A DNA stretch of 14,736 nucleotides from Pseudomonadota bacterium (GTDB taxonomy: Bacteria; Pseudomonadota; Alphaproteobacteria; Acetobacterales; Acetobacteraceae). The first letter of the stretch is position 1, and each line of letters opens with the position of its first letter. Under the pieces are notes generated by a model. That model was not told the DNA's origin and did not search any database. It worked only from the letters and a program-made list of their open reading frames with translations. A program made the position numbers and the translations under genes. This document shows positions 1 through 9,088 of the stretch, piece by piece. Location of the stretch: NCBI GenBank assembly GCA_021819535.1, contig JAKAQU010000026.1, positions 1 through 14,736 of the forward strand, given 5' to 3'.

Positions 1-684
1 GGTCTCGGGGTAGAAGACGGAGATGTGCCAGGCGAACACCCCGCCGGCGAGGCCGGCGATCAGCGCGGAAAGCAGCCAGGCGATGATGCGCGAAGACACC
101 ACCGGAATTCCGGCCATCGCGGCCGACACCGGATCGTCGCGCCCGGCCTGAAGGGCGAGCCCGAAACGGCCATGGCGGAGCCAGGCGATGAGCGCGAACA
201 CGGCGGCGAGGATGAGAAGGGCGGCGGCGTAGCTTGCACCCGGCGCGAAGACGCTCGCGAGCGAGACGCCATAGGGCCCCTTGGTGATGTCCTGCAGCGC
301 CGGGTTGGCGATGACCTGATAGACCGCCTGCGCTGCGGCGAGATTGGCGATGGCGAAATAGGCACCCGAGAGGCGCAAAAGTGGCGTCAGGATCATCGCC
401 AGAATGACCGCGGCAAGCCCGGCGATGGCGAGGGCGAGCGCCGGGGAGGCCGCGAGATGCATCACGGCGAGGGCAAATCCATAGGCGCCGGCCCCGAAAA
501 ACCCGACATAGCCGAACGGCAGATAGCCGGTGAAGCCGTAGATCGCGTTCATGCCCTGGGCCAGAATGAGGAAGAGCACGAAGTTGAACAGCAATAATTG
601 ATTGGCATAGACCAAGGGCAGCAGCGCGAAGAGCGCGACCACCGGGAGGCCGATCCGCAAGAGATCGCGAAGCGGCCTAGGCAA
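1..684 (-). CDS. livM: Branched-chain amino acid/amide ABC transporter permease LivM (3' end outside window)
   Basis: This is the second membrane subunit of a HAAT-class ABC importer, which forms the inner-membrane channel with LivH. The minus frame stays open from the window edge to the end of livH and gives 228 codons. After a short basic N-terminus come hydrophobic helices and typical LivM motifs such as YGFTGYLPFGYVGFFGAGAY and SGAYFAIANLAAAQ. The C-terminal half, including the coupling loop that contacts the ATPase, is partly missing because the window ends. No ATG lies near the expected start. The best start is TTG at 684, which overlaps the last codons of livH in another frame with a GGCGGG stretch just upstream, so translational coupling is likely. 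The start is uncertain but the family call is firm. The substrate cannot be read from the sequence. Confidence 0.88.
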   Translation of the reverse strand, partial: MPRPLRDLLRIGLPVVALFALLPLVYANQLLLFNFVLFLILAQGMNAIYGFTGYLPFGYVGFFGAGAYGFALAVMHLAASPALALAIAGLAAVILAMILTPLLRLSGAYFAIANLAAAQAVYQVIANPALQDITKGPYGVSLASVFAPGASYAAALLILAAVFALIAWLRHGRFGLALQAGRDDPVSAAMAGIPVVSSRIIAWLLSALIAGLAGGVFAWHISVFYPET

Positions 685-1552
685 GCCGCACCCGCCGCCC
701 GAGAAGGCCCGTCGGGCGCAGCAGCAAGACCGCGATGAGAAGAAGATTGGGCAGAATGTCGGCCCAGGCGCTGAAATAGGTCTGCATCAACAAAAGCCCG
801 ACGCCGTAGATCAGGCCGCCGAGCACGGTGCCGAGCGGATTGCCGAGCGAGCCGACGATGATCACCGCGAAGGCGGAAAGATTGATCGTAACCCCCATCG
901 CCGGCGTGACACTGCCGAGCATAAAGGGCGCGAAGACGCCGGCGAGCCCGGCGAGCGCGAGCCCGATCGCGAAGGCGCGCGCGGAAATGCGATGAATATC
1001 GATCCCGCTCGCCAGTGCCTCCTCGCGGCTCGCCATCACCGCGCGCGTCAGAAGCCCGCTCCGCGTATGATAGAGGTAGAGATAGAGCGCGATCACAGCG
1101 GCGGCGGCGATGGCGGCGGCGATGACCCAGGCGCGCGAAAGGACTTGCCCGAAAAGATGAAACGGCCCGACGCCGAGCACCCGCCCCGGGATCGAGCGCT
1201 CGGAGGAGCCGAAGGCGATCGCCGCCAGCGCCTCGATGATCTGCTGGATACCGAAGAAAAGAATGAGCGAGAGCATTTCCGCGTCTTTGGCAAGCGCGAG
1301 ACGCGGCACGACGAGATAGTAGAACGGGAGGCCGAGCAGAAAGAAGCCGGCGAGGACGATCGGGGCCGTGATGAACGGCGAGAGACCGAAAAGATGAAAC
1401 AGGAAAAACGCCGCGAACGCGCCGAGCATCAACACATCGCCATGGGCGAGATTGACGATGCGCATGACGCCGAAAACGAGATTGAGGCCAAGCCCGATGA
1501 GCGCGAAATAGCAGCCATAAATGACACCCCCGAGCAGTGCATGCAAAAGCAT
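677..1552 (-). CDS. livH: Branched-chain amino acid/amide ABC transporter permease LivH
   Basis: A 291-residue integral membrane protein of the usual LivH length, pairing with LivM in the importer channel. The N-terminus contains the family signature of the first helix (ALIGLGLNLVFGVMRIVNLAHGD, about residues 16-38). About eight hydrophobic segments follow. The cytoplasmic coupling loop, EEALASGIDIHRISARAFA (about residues 177-195), is the EAA-like site where the ATPase docks. The gene starts 7 bases after the stop of the substrate-binding protein gene. It has no obvious Shine-Dalgarno sequence, which suggests translation coupled to the upstream gene. Its end overlaps livM. The ligand is unknown; amino acids, amides, urea or aromatic acids are all carried by this class. 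Confidence 0.93.
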   Translation of the reverse strand: MLLHALLGGVIYGCYFALIGLGLNLVFGVMRIVNLAHGDVLMLGAFAAFFLFHLFGLSPFITAPIVLAGFFLLGLPFYYLVVPRLALAKDAEMLSLILFFGIQQIIEALAAIAFGSSERSIPGRVLGVGPFHLFGQVLSRAWVIAAAIAAAAVIALYLYLYHTRSGLLTRAVMASREEALASGIDIHRISARAFAIGLALAGLAGVFAPFMLGSVTPAMGVTINLSAFAVIIVGSLGNPLGTVLGGLIYGVGLLLMQTYFSAWADILPNLLLIAVLLLRPTGLLGRRVRLA

Positions 1553-1559
1553 CGGGCGA

Positions 1560-2810
1560 TCAGGGCGTATTCAGATGCGGCTTGGTGGTGGCGACATCGG
1601 GCGGATAGACGACGCCGAGCTTGCCTTGCGCGTCGAACTGGCCGATCGGCGTCAATTCGCCGATCTGCGCGCCGTCGTCGCGCAGCTCGAACGTGCCAAC
1701 CAGGGTCTTGAGCTTTCCTGACAAGCCGAACACCGCGCGGTGGAGATCGGGTTGTGAGAGGCTGTCGGCATGGGCCAAGGTCTCACCGATGACGAGACCG
1801 GTGACGTGGCCGGCGATGGCGTTCCAGCCGAATTCGACGCCGCCCTCGCCATAGGCTTTCTCGAACGCTGCCCGCAATTCCTCGACCGTCAGCCCGACTT
1901 CCGGCTTGAGCGTGAGCCCGAGCGCGGTGACGTAGGTAAACACCCCGGCAAGCCCCTGCGCGCCGACATTCTTCATCAGCACATTGGTCTCGATGCCGGG
2001 ATAGAGGGTGAAGACGCCCTTGAATTTCTGGCCCGATTCCTGAAGATTGCGCAAAAATGCGATGTCGTTGCCGACATAGCCGAGTTCGAGCACCATATCG
2101 GGGTTGGTCGCGGCGATATTGTCGATCAGCACGGAATAATTCGAGGTGCTGGTCGGAACCCCCTGATCAAAGACGATCTCGACCGGCGATCCCGCCTCTT
2201 TCAGCGCGGCGCGAACCGAGTTCGCCTGCGTCCCGGTGAAATCATTGGTCGAATAGAGGAGAGCGACGCGCTTCACGCCGAGCTTGGCGGCATCGCTTTT
2301 CAGAAACTCCCAGAGATAGCGCGGCCAGACGGTGGAAACCGGATCGGCGAGAAGGGCGATATAGGGATTGTCCTTGCTGAAGAAGGCGGCGCCGGTGCCG
2401 GTCGGGTCAAACAGGAACATCTTGTGTTCGCGCGCGATCGGCACCGAAACCGCGGTCAGCACCGAGCCCGAATCACAGATCAGGAGATCGACCTTGTCCT
2501 GGGTGATGAGCTGGTTGGTCAATGTCGCCGCGGTGCCGGGATTGCTCTGGTCGTCGTAGGAAATCAGCTTGAGCGGGATCTTCTTGCCATAGGCCTTGAC
2601 GAAGGCGCCGCCCGCTGCGTTCTGCTGCTCGACCCAGAGTTTGAGCGAGAGATAGACCGGCATCGAGATGCTGGCATAGGGGCCGGATCCGGCATGGAGA
2701 TGGCCGATCTTGATTTCCGCAGGCGCATCCCCGGCGCGCGCGCGAGGCGCGAACATTCCCACGAGCGCGATCGCCGCCAAGCCGAGCCACCATTTCCGCA
2801 ATGCCGCCAT
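1560..2810 (-). CDS. Periplasmic substrate-binding protein of HAAT-class ABC importer (Peripla_BP_6 type)
   Basis: The secreted ligand-binding subunit that delivers substrate to LivH/LivM, 416 residues. A signal peptide (basic MAALRKWW, hydrophobic core, cleavage near ARA at about residue 25) is followed by the two-lobe type I binding-protein fold. The mature start EIKIGHLHAGSGPYA and the segment NAAGGAFVKAYGKKIPLKLI are typical. A start 15 bases further up is open, but the ATG at 2810 is preferred: GGGAGGAAACC, an excellent ribosome-binding site, directly precedes it and lies inside the longer version. It is the first gene of the operon SBP-livH-livM, behind a good promoter at 2843-2871. At 416 residues it is longer than classical LivJ/LivK (about 345 mature), resembling the amide or aromatic-acid binding members. 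The ligand is not predictable. Confidence 0.88.
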   Translation of the reverse strand: MAALRKWWLGLAAIALVGMFAPRARAGDAPAEIKIGHLHAGSGPYASISMPVYLSLKLWVEQQNAAGGAFVKAYGKKIPLKLISYDDQSNPGTAATLTNQLITQDKVDLLICDSGSVLTAVSVPIAREHKMFLFDPTGTGAAFFSKDNPYIALLADPVSTVWPRYLWEFLKSDAAKLGVKRVALLYSTNDFTGTQANSVRAALKEAGSPVEIVFDQGVPTSTSNYSVLIDNIAATNPDMVLELGYVGNDIAFLRNLQESGQKFKGVFTLYPGIETNVLMKNVGAQGLAGVFTYVTALGLTLKPEVGLTVEELRAAFEKAYGEGGVEFGWNAIAGHVTGLVIGETLAHADSLSQPDLHRAVFGLSGKLKTLVGTFELRDDGAQIGELTPIGQFDAQGKLGVVYPPDVATTKPHLNTP

Positions 2811-2842
2811 GGTTTCCTCCCCCATCCCGTTCTCGGCCCGGG

Positions 2843-2871
2843 AAGTTACGGCGCGGCGCGATAGGGGTCAA
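2843..2871 (-). promoter_or_regulatory. Sigma70-like promoter for SBP-livHM operon
   Basis: On the minus strand a TTGACC -35 box (2866-2871) is separated by exactly 17 bases from a TAACTT -10 box (2843-2848). Transcription would start near 2835, about 25 bases before the ATG at 2810. Spacing and boxes are close to the sigma70 consensus. This is prediction from sequence only. Confidence 0.6.
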
Positions 2872-2895
2872 TGCGGGCGCACCCATAGCGATCAG

Positions 2896-2924
2896 GCGAC
2901 AAAACCGTCGCGATCGGCTAGGCT
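2896..2924 (+). promoter_or_regulatory. Possible sigma70-like promoter for the divergent substrate-binding protein gene
   Basis: GCGACA (2896-2901) and TAGGCT (2919-2924) are separated by 17 bases. The -35 keeps the GACA half of the consensus and the -10 is weak. The predicted start lies about 40 bases before the ATG at 2973. It is back-to-back with the leftward promoter, their -35 boxes about 25 bases apart, so one regulator could control both. Confidence 0.35.
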
Positions 2925-2972
2925 CGCGCCAAGGCCGCACGAAAGCGCCACGAAAACCGAGGAGGAAATCTC

Positions 2973-4106
2973 ATGCCCATCCGCCGCCGCGCCGCTCTCA
3001 CCGGCGCCCTCGCTCTCCTTGCCGCAACGCGTGGCCATGCCGCCGAGACGGTCAAAATCGGCATGGTCTCGCCCCTCACCGGCCCCGCCGCCGAGCCCGG
3101 GCGCATCCAGCTCAACAGTGCGCGCCTCGCGATGGACGAGGTGAATGCCGCCGGCGGCGTGCTCGGCCGGCCGGTGGAATTGATCGTGGAAGACGACCAG
3201 ACCACCAATCCCGGCGCCGTGCTCGCCTTCAGCCGGCTTGCCAATCGCGGTGATTGTGTCGGCTATATCGGTTCCATCCGCTCGACCCAGATGCAGGCGA
3301 TGGCGCCCGATATCGCCCGCGCCGCCCGCCCGGTGATGTTCGGCGGCACCGACCCGACGCTCACCCATAGCGGCAATCCCTGGCTGTTCCGCTGCCGCCC
3401 GAATGATCTCTACTCCGCCCGGGTGATCGCCGATTTTGGCGTGAACGACCTCAAAAAACGCAAATGGGCGGTGGTTTATTCCACCGACGCCTTCGGCTCG
3501 AACGGCATGAAGGCGCTGGTCGCCTCCCTCGATAAGCTCGGCGTGACCCCGGTTCTGGTCCAGGGTTACGCCAACCAGCAGCCCGATTTCACCCCGGTCG
3601 TGCTCGCCGTGCGCGGCTCGGGCGCGGAAATCATGGGGAGCTACTTCACTTTCGAGCCCGATCAGGCGGTGTTCGCCCGCCAGGTGCGCCAGCTCGGCCT
3701 TACCATCCCCTGGGTCGGCTCGCCCTCCATCGCGTCACCGGTGACGCTCCATCTCGCCGGCCCGGCGCTCTGGGGCAGCTACGGCATCGCCGATTTCAAC
3801 GTCGATTCGAGCCCCGCCGCCAGCACCTTCGCCGCCGCCTACGCCCATGCCTATGGCGAGGCCGAGCCGGATAATGGCTGGACCTATGACGGGATGCACA
3901 TCCTCGCCCACGCCATCAACGCCGCCGGCAGCACCGACCCGGCGGCGATCCGGGCCGCCATTCTCGCCATTCGCGGCTATCAGGGCGCCGAAGGCGTCTA
4001 TAATTTCGACGCCAATGGCGACGGGCTGCACGGCTACAACGTGGTGCGGAACGAGAAGGGAAAGTTGAAATTCATCCGCCACGTCGAATTCCCGCTCGCG
4101 GGTTAA
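2973..4106 (+). CDS. Second periplasmic amino acid/amide-type ABC substrate-binding protein
   Basis: A 377-residue periplasmic binding protein of the same broad family as the one at 1560-2810, but clearly different in sequence. A basic start (MPIRRRAAL) and hydrophobic stretch form a signal peptide ending near GHA at about residue 23. The twin arginines are not followed by a good Tat motif. The mature protein begins ETVKIGMVSPLTGPAA and carries MDEVNAAGGVLGRPVELIVEDD, the family's hallmark first lobe. Cys95 and Cys141 could form the disulfide common in this family. GAGGAGGAAA, 5-10 bases before the ATG, is a strong ribosome-binding site. It has no permease or ATPase beside it on its own strand, so it may feed the divergent LivHM channel or another transporter. 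The ligand is unknown. Confidence 0.88.
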   Translation: MPIRRRAALTGALALLAATRGHAAETVKIGMVSPLTGPAAEPGRIQLNSARLAMDEVNAAGGVLGRPVELIVEDDQTTNPGAVLAFSRLANRGDCVGYIGSIRSTQMQAMAPDIARAARPVMFGGTDPTLTHSGNPWLFRCRPNDLYSARVIADFGVNDLKKRKWAVVYSTDAFGSNGMKALVASLDKLGVTPVLVQGYANQQPDFTPVVLAVRGSGAEIMGSYFTFEPDQAVFARQVRQLGLTIPWVGSPSIASPVTLHLAGPALWGSYGIADFNVDSSPAASTFAAAYAHAYGEAEPDNGWTYDGMHILAHAINAAGSTDPAAIRAAILAIRGYQGAEGVYNFDANGDGLHGYNVVRNEKGKLKFIRHVEFPLAG

Positions 4107-4115
4107 GAAGAAGAT

Positions 4116-4155
4116 GCTTCTTTTTCTGAAGAAAAAGAAGCAAAAAGACTTTTTT
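4116..4155 (+). terminator. Probable transcription terminator after the divergent SBP gene
   Basis: A perfect 11-bp inverted repeat (GCTTCTTTTTC at 4116-4126 and its complement at 4131-4141) encloses a TGAA loop. A run of six T lies 8 bases further on. It begins 10 bases after the stop codon at 4106. The stem is A/T-rich, so its strength as an intrinsic terminator is uncertain. On the opposite strand it could also stop leftward transcripts from the PEP-CTERM gene. Confidence 0.55.
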
Positions 4156-4182
4156 CCGTTTTCTCGGAGTATCAATTTTCCT

Positions 4183-4215
4183 CTGAGCGGGCAGTGCCTG
4201 CGGCACTGCCCTCAG
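4183..4215. repeat. Strong GC-rich hairpin between convergent genes
   Basis: GGGCAGTGCC (4189-4198), loop TGC, then the exact complement (4202-4211). The flanking CTGA (4183-4186) and TCAG (4212-4215) extend the stem past a 2-base bulge. It is the middle one of three hairpins in the 192 bases that separate the rightward SBP gene from the leftward PEP-CTERM gene. Function unknown; it could be an extra terminator stem or a dispersed element. Confidence 0.6.
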
Positions 4216-4229
4216 AACAAAAGTTTTTT

Positions 4230-4253
4230 GGTTCTTTTTTTCAAAAAAGAACC
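4230..4253. terminator. A/T-rich hairpin, probable bidirectional terminator element
   Basis: GGTTCTTTTTT (4230-4240), a 2-base gap, then AAAAAAGAACC (4243-4253): a perfect 11-bp inverted repeat, T-rich on one arm and A-rich on the other. T-rich sequence continues to the right (4255-4263). It sits between convergent genes and contrasts sharply with the high-GC surroundings. I associate near-identical stems with intergenic sites in Acetobacteraceae, from memory and unverified. Confidence 0.5.
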
Positions 4254-4298
4254 GCTTTTCTTTCCCGTTCTGCTACGTCGAATTCTCTGAGCTGCGCC

Positions 4299-4598
4299 TC
4301 AGCTCCGGGCGCGGCGGCGGATCGCAGCGATGCCGAGAACGCCGGCGGCGAGGAGCGAGAGGCTCGCCGGCTCGGGGACAGCGGAATCGGAATTGGCGAC
4401 GGCAATGAATAACCCGCCGTTCAACCCTGAGACCAGGGCGGCATTCACAATCGCCCCGGCGGTGGTGTATTCGCCAATCGTGCCGCTCCCATAGGTAGAG
4501 CCATAAAGGGTGACGAAGAGATACGTCCCCGCCCAGGCCTCCCCAGAGACCGCCAGCGCCAGTGCCGCGACCCCGGCCATCAATCCGATGCGTTTCAT
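4299..4598 (-). CDS. Very small PEP-CTERM exported protein
   Basis: A 99-residue secreted protein with the complete PEP-CTERM architecture. An N-terminal signal peptide (MKRIGLMAG, cleavage near AWA at about residue 23) comes first. At the C-terminus, VPEPAS (about residues 74-79), a hydrophobic helix and RRRARS form the sorting tag, which in known systems is removed by exosortase to place the protein at the envelope or outside. Only about 50 residues lie between, and they read like a single unit of an NHL/beta-propeller-type repeat (YGSGTIGEYTTAGAIVNAAL). ATG at 4598 is chosen; a GTG directly before it (4601) is equally open and the ribosome-binding site is weak. It lies 46 bases after the SDR gene's stop on the same strand, so may be transcribed from uvrB. 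No exosortase gene is in the window. Confidence 0.8.
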   Translation of the reverse strand: MKRIGLMAGVAALALAVSGEAWAGTYLFVTLYGSTYGSGTIGEYTTAGAIVNAALVSGLNGGLFIAVANSDSAVPEPASLSLLAAGVLGIAAIRRRARS

Positions 4599-4644
4599 CA
4601 CGCCGCCAAGCGCGCCGGGGGAAGCGAGTCATTTTCAGCGTCCT

Positions 4645-5423
4645 CTACTCCTCCATCATCGCCGGCGGTGGGCCCCATTGCAGATGCTGGCCGCCGTCGA
4701 GCGCCAGCATCTGGCCGGTAAAGGCGGGGAGCGAGAGGATGGCGAGGGCGGCGCGGCCGATTTCGTCCGGCGTCGCGGGGCGGCCGAGCGGGGTCGCCGC
4801 CGCCTGGCGGGCGAATTGCGCCGCACTCTGGCGCGGGCTCGGGAGCGTCGGGCCGGGGCCGATCGCGGCGACCCGGATGCGCGGCGCGAGCGCCAGCGCC
4901 ATGCTTTGCGTCAGCGCCCAGAGCCCGGCCTTGGAGACCGTGTAGGAGACGAAATGCGGGGTCAGTGAAAAGACGCGCTGATCGAGGAGATTGATCACCA
5001 CCCCCTCGGCGGCGGCGGGCAGGGCGCGCGCGAAATGCTGTATCAGGACGAAGGGGGCGCGGAGATTGGGCTCGATATGGGCATCCCAACTCGCCCGGGT
5101 CGCGCTGTCCCACTCGTCGCGCTCGAAGACACTGGCGTTGTTGACGAGAACGCCGATCGGGCCGAGCGCCGCCGCGGCGCGGCCGAGCAGCGCCGTGACG
5201 GCCTGCTCATCGGCGAGATCGGCCGGGAGAACGGCGGCATTTGCGCCGAGTGCGCGGATTTCCGCCGCCGTCTCCTCGGCCGCCGGCACGCCGCGATGGC
5301 AGTGGAGCGCGACCGCGAAGCCGGCCCCGGCCAGCGCGAGCGCGATCTCGCGCCCGAGGCGCCTCGCCCCGCCGGTGACGAGGGCCGCGCGGGGGATGGT
5401 CGGGGCGATCGGCAAGGCGGCCA

Positions 5424-5424
<1 letters not shown>
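4645..5424 (-). CDS. Short-chain dehydrogenase of the pteridine reductase/FolM type
   Basis: A cytoplasmic NADPH-dependent oxidoreductase, 259 residues. The cofactor loop is TGGARRLG (17-24), the TGxxxRxG form of pteridine reductases rather than the classical TGxxxGxG. HCHR (41-44) matches the HYHR element that binds the NADPH phosphate. NNAS (95-98), Asn120 and YTVSK (Tyr161, Lys165) complete the fold. The usual catalytic Ser is replaced by Asp148 (INLLD), 13 residues before the Tyr, as in Leishmania PTR1 and similar to E. coli FolM. The likely substrate is therefore a dihydropterin or dihydrofolate, which remains inference. Its ATG shares one base with the uvrB stop (TGATG), a sign of translational coupling. 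Other SDR activities cannot be excluded. Confidence 0.85.
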
Positions 5425-7592
<2,168 letters not shown>

Positions 7593-7640
7593 CACGGGCC
7601 TCGGTCTGGAGCGGGGGGCTGGGGTCTTCCCGCGGGGGCT

Positions 7641-7669
7641 TTGTCGAGCGGCATGGCTTTCGCTATGTA
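7641..7669 (+). promoter_or_regulatory. Sigma70-like promoter for scoAB
   Basis: TTGTCG (7641-7646), 17 bases, then TATGTA (7664-7669). The predicted start near 7676 leaves a leader of about 25 bases before the ATG at 7700. It sits in the uvrB-scoA divergent intergenic region and overlaps an inverted repeat (7642-7680). Confidence 0.5.
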
Positions 7670-7680
7670 GGATCTCGACA
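7642..7680. repeat. Inverted repeat flanking the scoAB promoter, possible operator
   Basis: TGTCGAG at 7642-7648 and its exact complement CTCGACA at 7674-7680, 25 bases apart. The centre-to-centre distance is 32 bases, about three helical turns, so the half-sites face the same side of the helix. One arm covers the -35 box and the other the predicted start site. It could bind a regulator as a looped or spaced operator. A 7-bp match at this spacing can also arise by chance. Confidence 0.3.
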
Positions 7681-7699
7681 CCAATGAGGGAGAGGCGTG

Positions 7700-8410
7700 A
7701 TGGCGGTCAACAAAGTTTATCCCGACGCGGCGGCGGCATTGGCCGGCCTGCTCGCCGACGACATGACGATCATGGCCGGCGGTTTCGGCCTCTGCGGCAT
7801 TCCGGCGACCCTGATCGAGGCGATCCGGCAATCCGGCGTCAAGGGGCTGACGGTGATCTCGAACAATGCCGGCATCGACGAGGCCGGCCTCGGCATCCTT
7901 CTCCAGACCCGGCAGATCCGCAAGATGATCAGCTCCTATGTCGGCGAGAACGCGACCTTCGCCCGCCAATACCTCGCCGGCGAATTGGAGATCGAGTTCA
8001 ACCCGCAGGGAACACTCGCCGAGCGCATCCGCGCCGGCGGCGCCGGCATTCCCGCCTTTTTCACTCCGACCGGCGTCGGCACCGAAATCGCCAAAGGCAA
8101 GGAGACGCGCGAGTTCGACGGCAAGACCTATCTCATGGAGCGCGGCCTGTTCGCCGATCTCGCCATCATCCATGCCTGGAAGGGCGATACCGAGGGCAAT
8201 CTCGTCTATCGGCTGACGGCGCGCAACTTCAACCCGGTGATGGCGACCGCCGCGCGCGTGACGGTGGCCGAGGTCGAGCATCTCGTCCAGCCCGGCGAGA
8301 TCGCGGCGGATGCGATCGTGACCCCGGGCATTTTCGTCAAGCGCCTGGTCAAGCTCGACCGCGTCGAAAAACGCATCGAGCAGCGCACGACGCGCAAACG
8401 CGCGGCCTGA
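7700..8410 (+). CDS. scoA: 3-oxoacid (succinyl-CoA:acetoacetate) CoA-transferase, subunit A
   Basis: The alpha subunit of a class I CoA-transferase, which moves CoA from succinyl-CoA to acetoacetate or another 3-oxoacid in the cytoplasm. It has 236 residues, the normal length. GGFGLCGIP (27-35) is the family signature near the N-terminus. SNNAGIDEAGLGILLQTRQI and SYVGENATFARQYLAGELE are typical of ScoA/AtoD-type subunits. ATG at 7700 is preferred over the overlapping GTG at 7697: GAGGGAG lies about 7 bases before the ATG and crowds the GTG. The subunit B gene follows after 24 bases with its own ribosome-binding site. Related pairs acting on butyrate or 3-oxoadipate look similar, so the exact acid is less certain than the reaction type. 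Confidence 0.9.
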   Translation: MAVNKVYPDAAAALAGLLADDMTIMAGGFGLCGIPATLIEAIRQSGVKGLTVISNNAGIDEAGLGILLQTRQIRKMISSYVGENATFARQYLAGELEIEFNPQGTLAERIRAGGAGIPAFFTPTGVGTEIAKGKETREFDGKTYLMERGLFADLAIIHAWKGDTEGNLVYRLTARNFNPVMATAARVTVAEVEHLVQPGEIAADAIVTPGIFVKRLVKLDRVEKRIEQRTTRKRAA

Positions 8411-8434
8411 CCCCGAGAGCGAGGAGAAAAACCC

Positions 8435-9088
8435 ATGCCCTGGACCCGTGACGACATGGCCGCCCGCGCCGCCGCCGAACTCGAGGATGGCTTCTACGTC
8501 AATCTCGGCATCGGCATCCCGACCTTGGTCGCCAACCATATTCCCGAAGGCCTCTCGATCCATCTCCACAGCGAAAACGGCCTATTCGGCATCGGCCCGT
8601 TTCCGTTCGAGGGCGAGGAAGACCCCGATCTCATCAACGCCGGCAAGCAGACGGTAACCCTCCTCCCGACCTCGAGCATCTTCGACAGCGCCGCGTCCTT
8701 CGCCATGGTGCGCGGCGGGCATATCGACATTTCCATCCTCGGCGCCTTGCAGGTCGCGCAATCCGGCGATCTCGCCAACTGGATGATCCCGGGCAAGATG
8801 GTCAAGGGCATGGGCGGCGCGATGGACCTCGTCGCCGGGGTGCCGCGCGTCGTCATCCTGATGGAGCATACCGCGCGGGGTGAGCCGAAAATCCTCAAGG
8901 AATGCACGCTCCCGCTCACCGGCAAGGGCGTCGTCGATACCATCATCACCGAACTCGGCGCCTTCAAGGTCGATCGCGGAGAGAGCGCGCTGATCCTCAC
9001 CGACATCGCGCCGGGCGTCAGCGAAGACGAAATCCGCGCCCAGACCGCGGCCGAATTCCGCGCAGCCCCCAACGTCAAGACCTGGTAG
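8435..9088 (+). CDS. scoB: 3-oxoacid (succinyl-CoA:acetoacetate) CoA-transferase, subunit B
   Basis: The catalytic beta subunit that pairs with the product of 7700-8410; 217 residues, full length. LGIGIPTLVANHIPEG is the typical first strand. HSENGLFGIG carries the catalytic glutamate (Glu47), which forms the CoA thioester intermediate in this family. RGGHIDISILGALQV and GKMVKGMGGAMDLV match ScoB/AtoA-type subunits closely. AGGAG lies about 8 bases before the ATG. No strong terminator follows; the next 400 bases hold only a transposase relic and then the end of a convergent BKACE gene. The acetoacetate preference is inferred from overall resemblance and from the BKACE neighbour, whose reaction produces acetoacetate. 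Confidence 0.92.
   Translation: MPWTRDDMAARAAAELEDGFYVNLGIGIPTLVANHIPEGLSIHLHSENGLFGIGPFPFEGEEDPDLINAGKQTVTLLPTSSIFDSAASFAMVRGGHIDISILGALQVAQSGDLANWMIPGKMVKGMGGAMDLVAGVPRVVILMEHTARGEPKILKECTLPLTGKGVVDTIITELGAFKVDRGESALILTDIAPGVSEDEIRAQTAAEFRAAPNVKTW

Noticed and set aside
1770..2864. A long plus-strand frame opposite the first substrate-binding protein gene
   Set aside because: Antisense shadow of a well-supported gene, charged low-complexity product, no ribosome-binding site of note.
2973..3050. Twin-arginine (Tat) signal in the second substrate-binding protein
   Set aside because: RRRAALTG lacks the consensus residues after the arginines and the family normally uses Sec; a Sec signal is the simpler reading.
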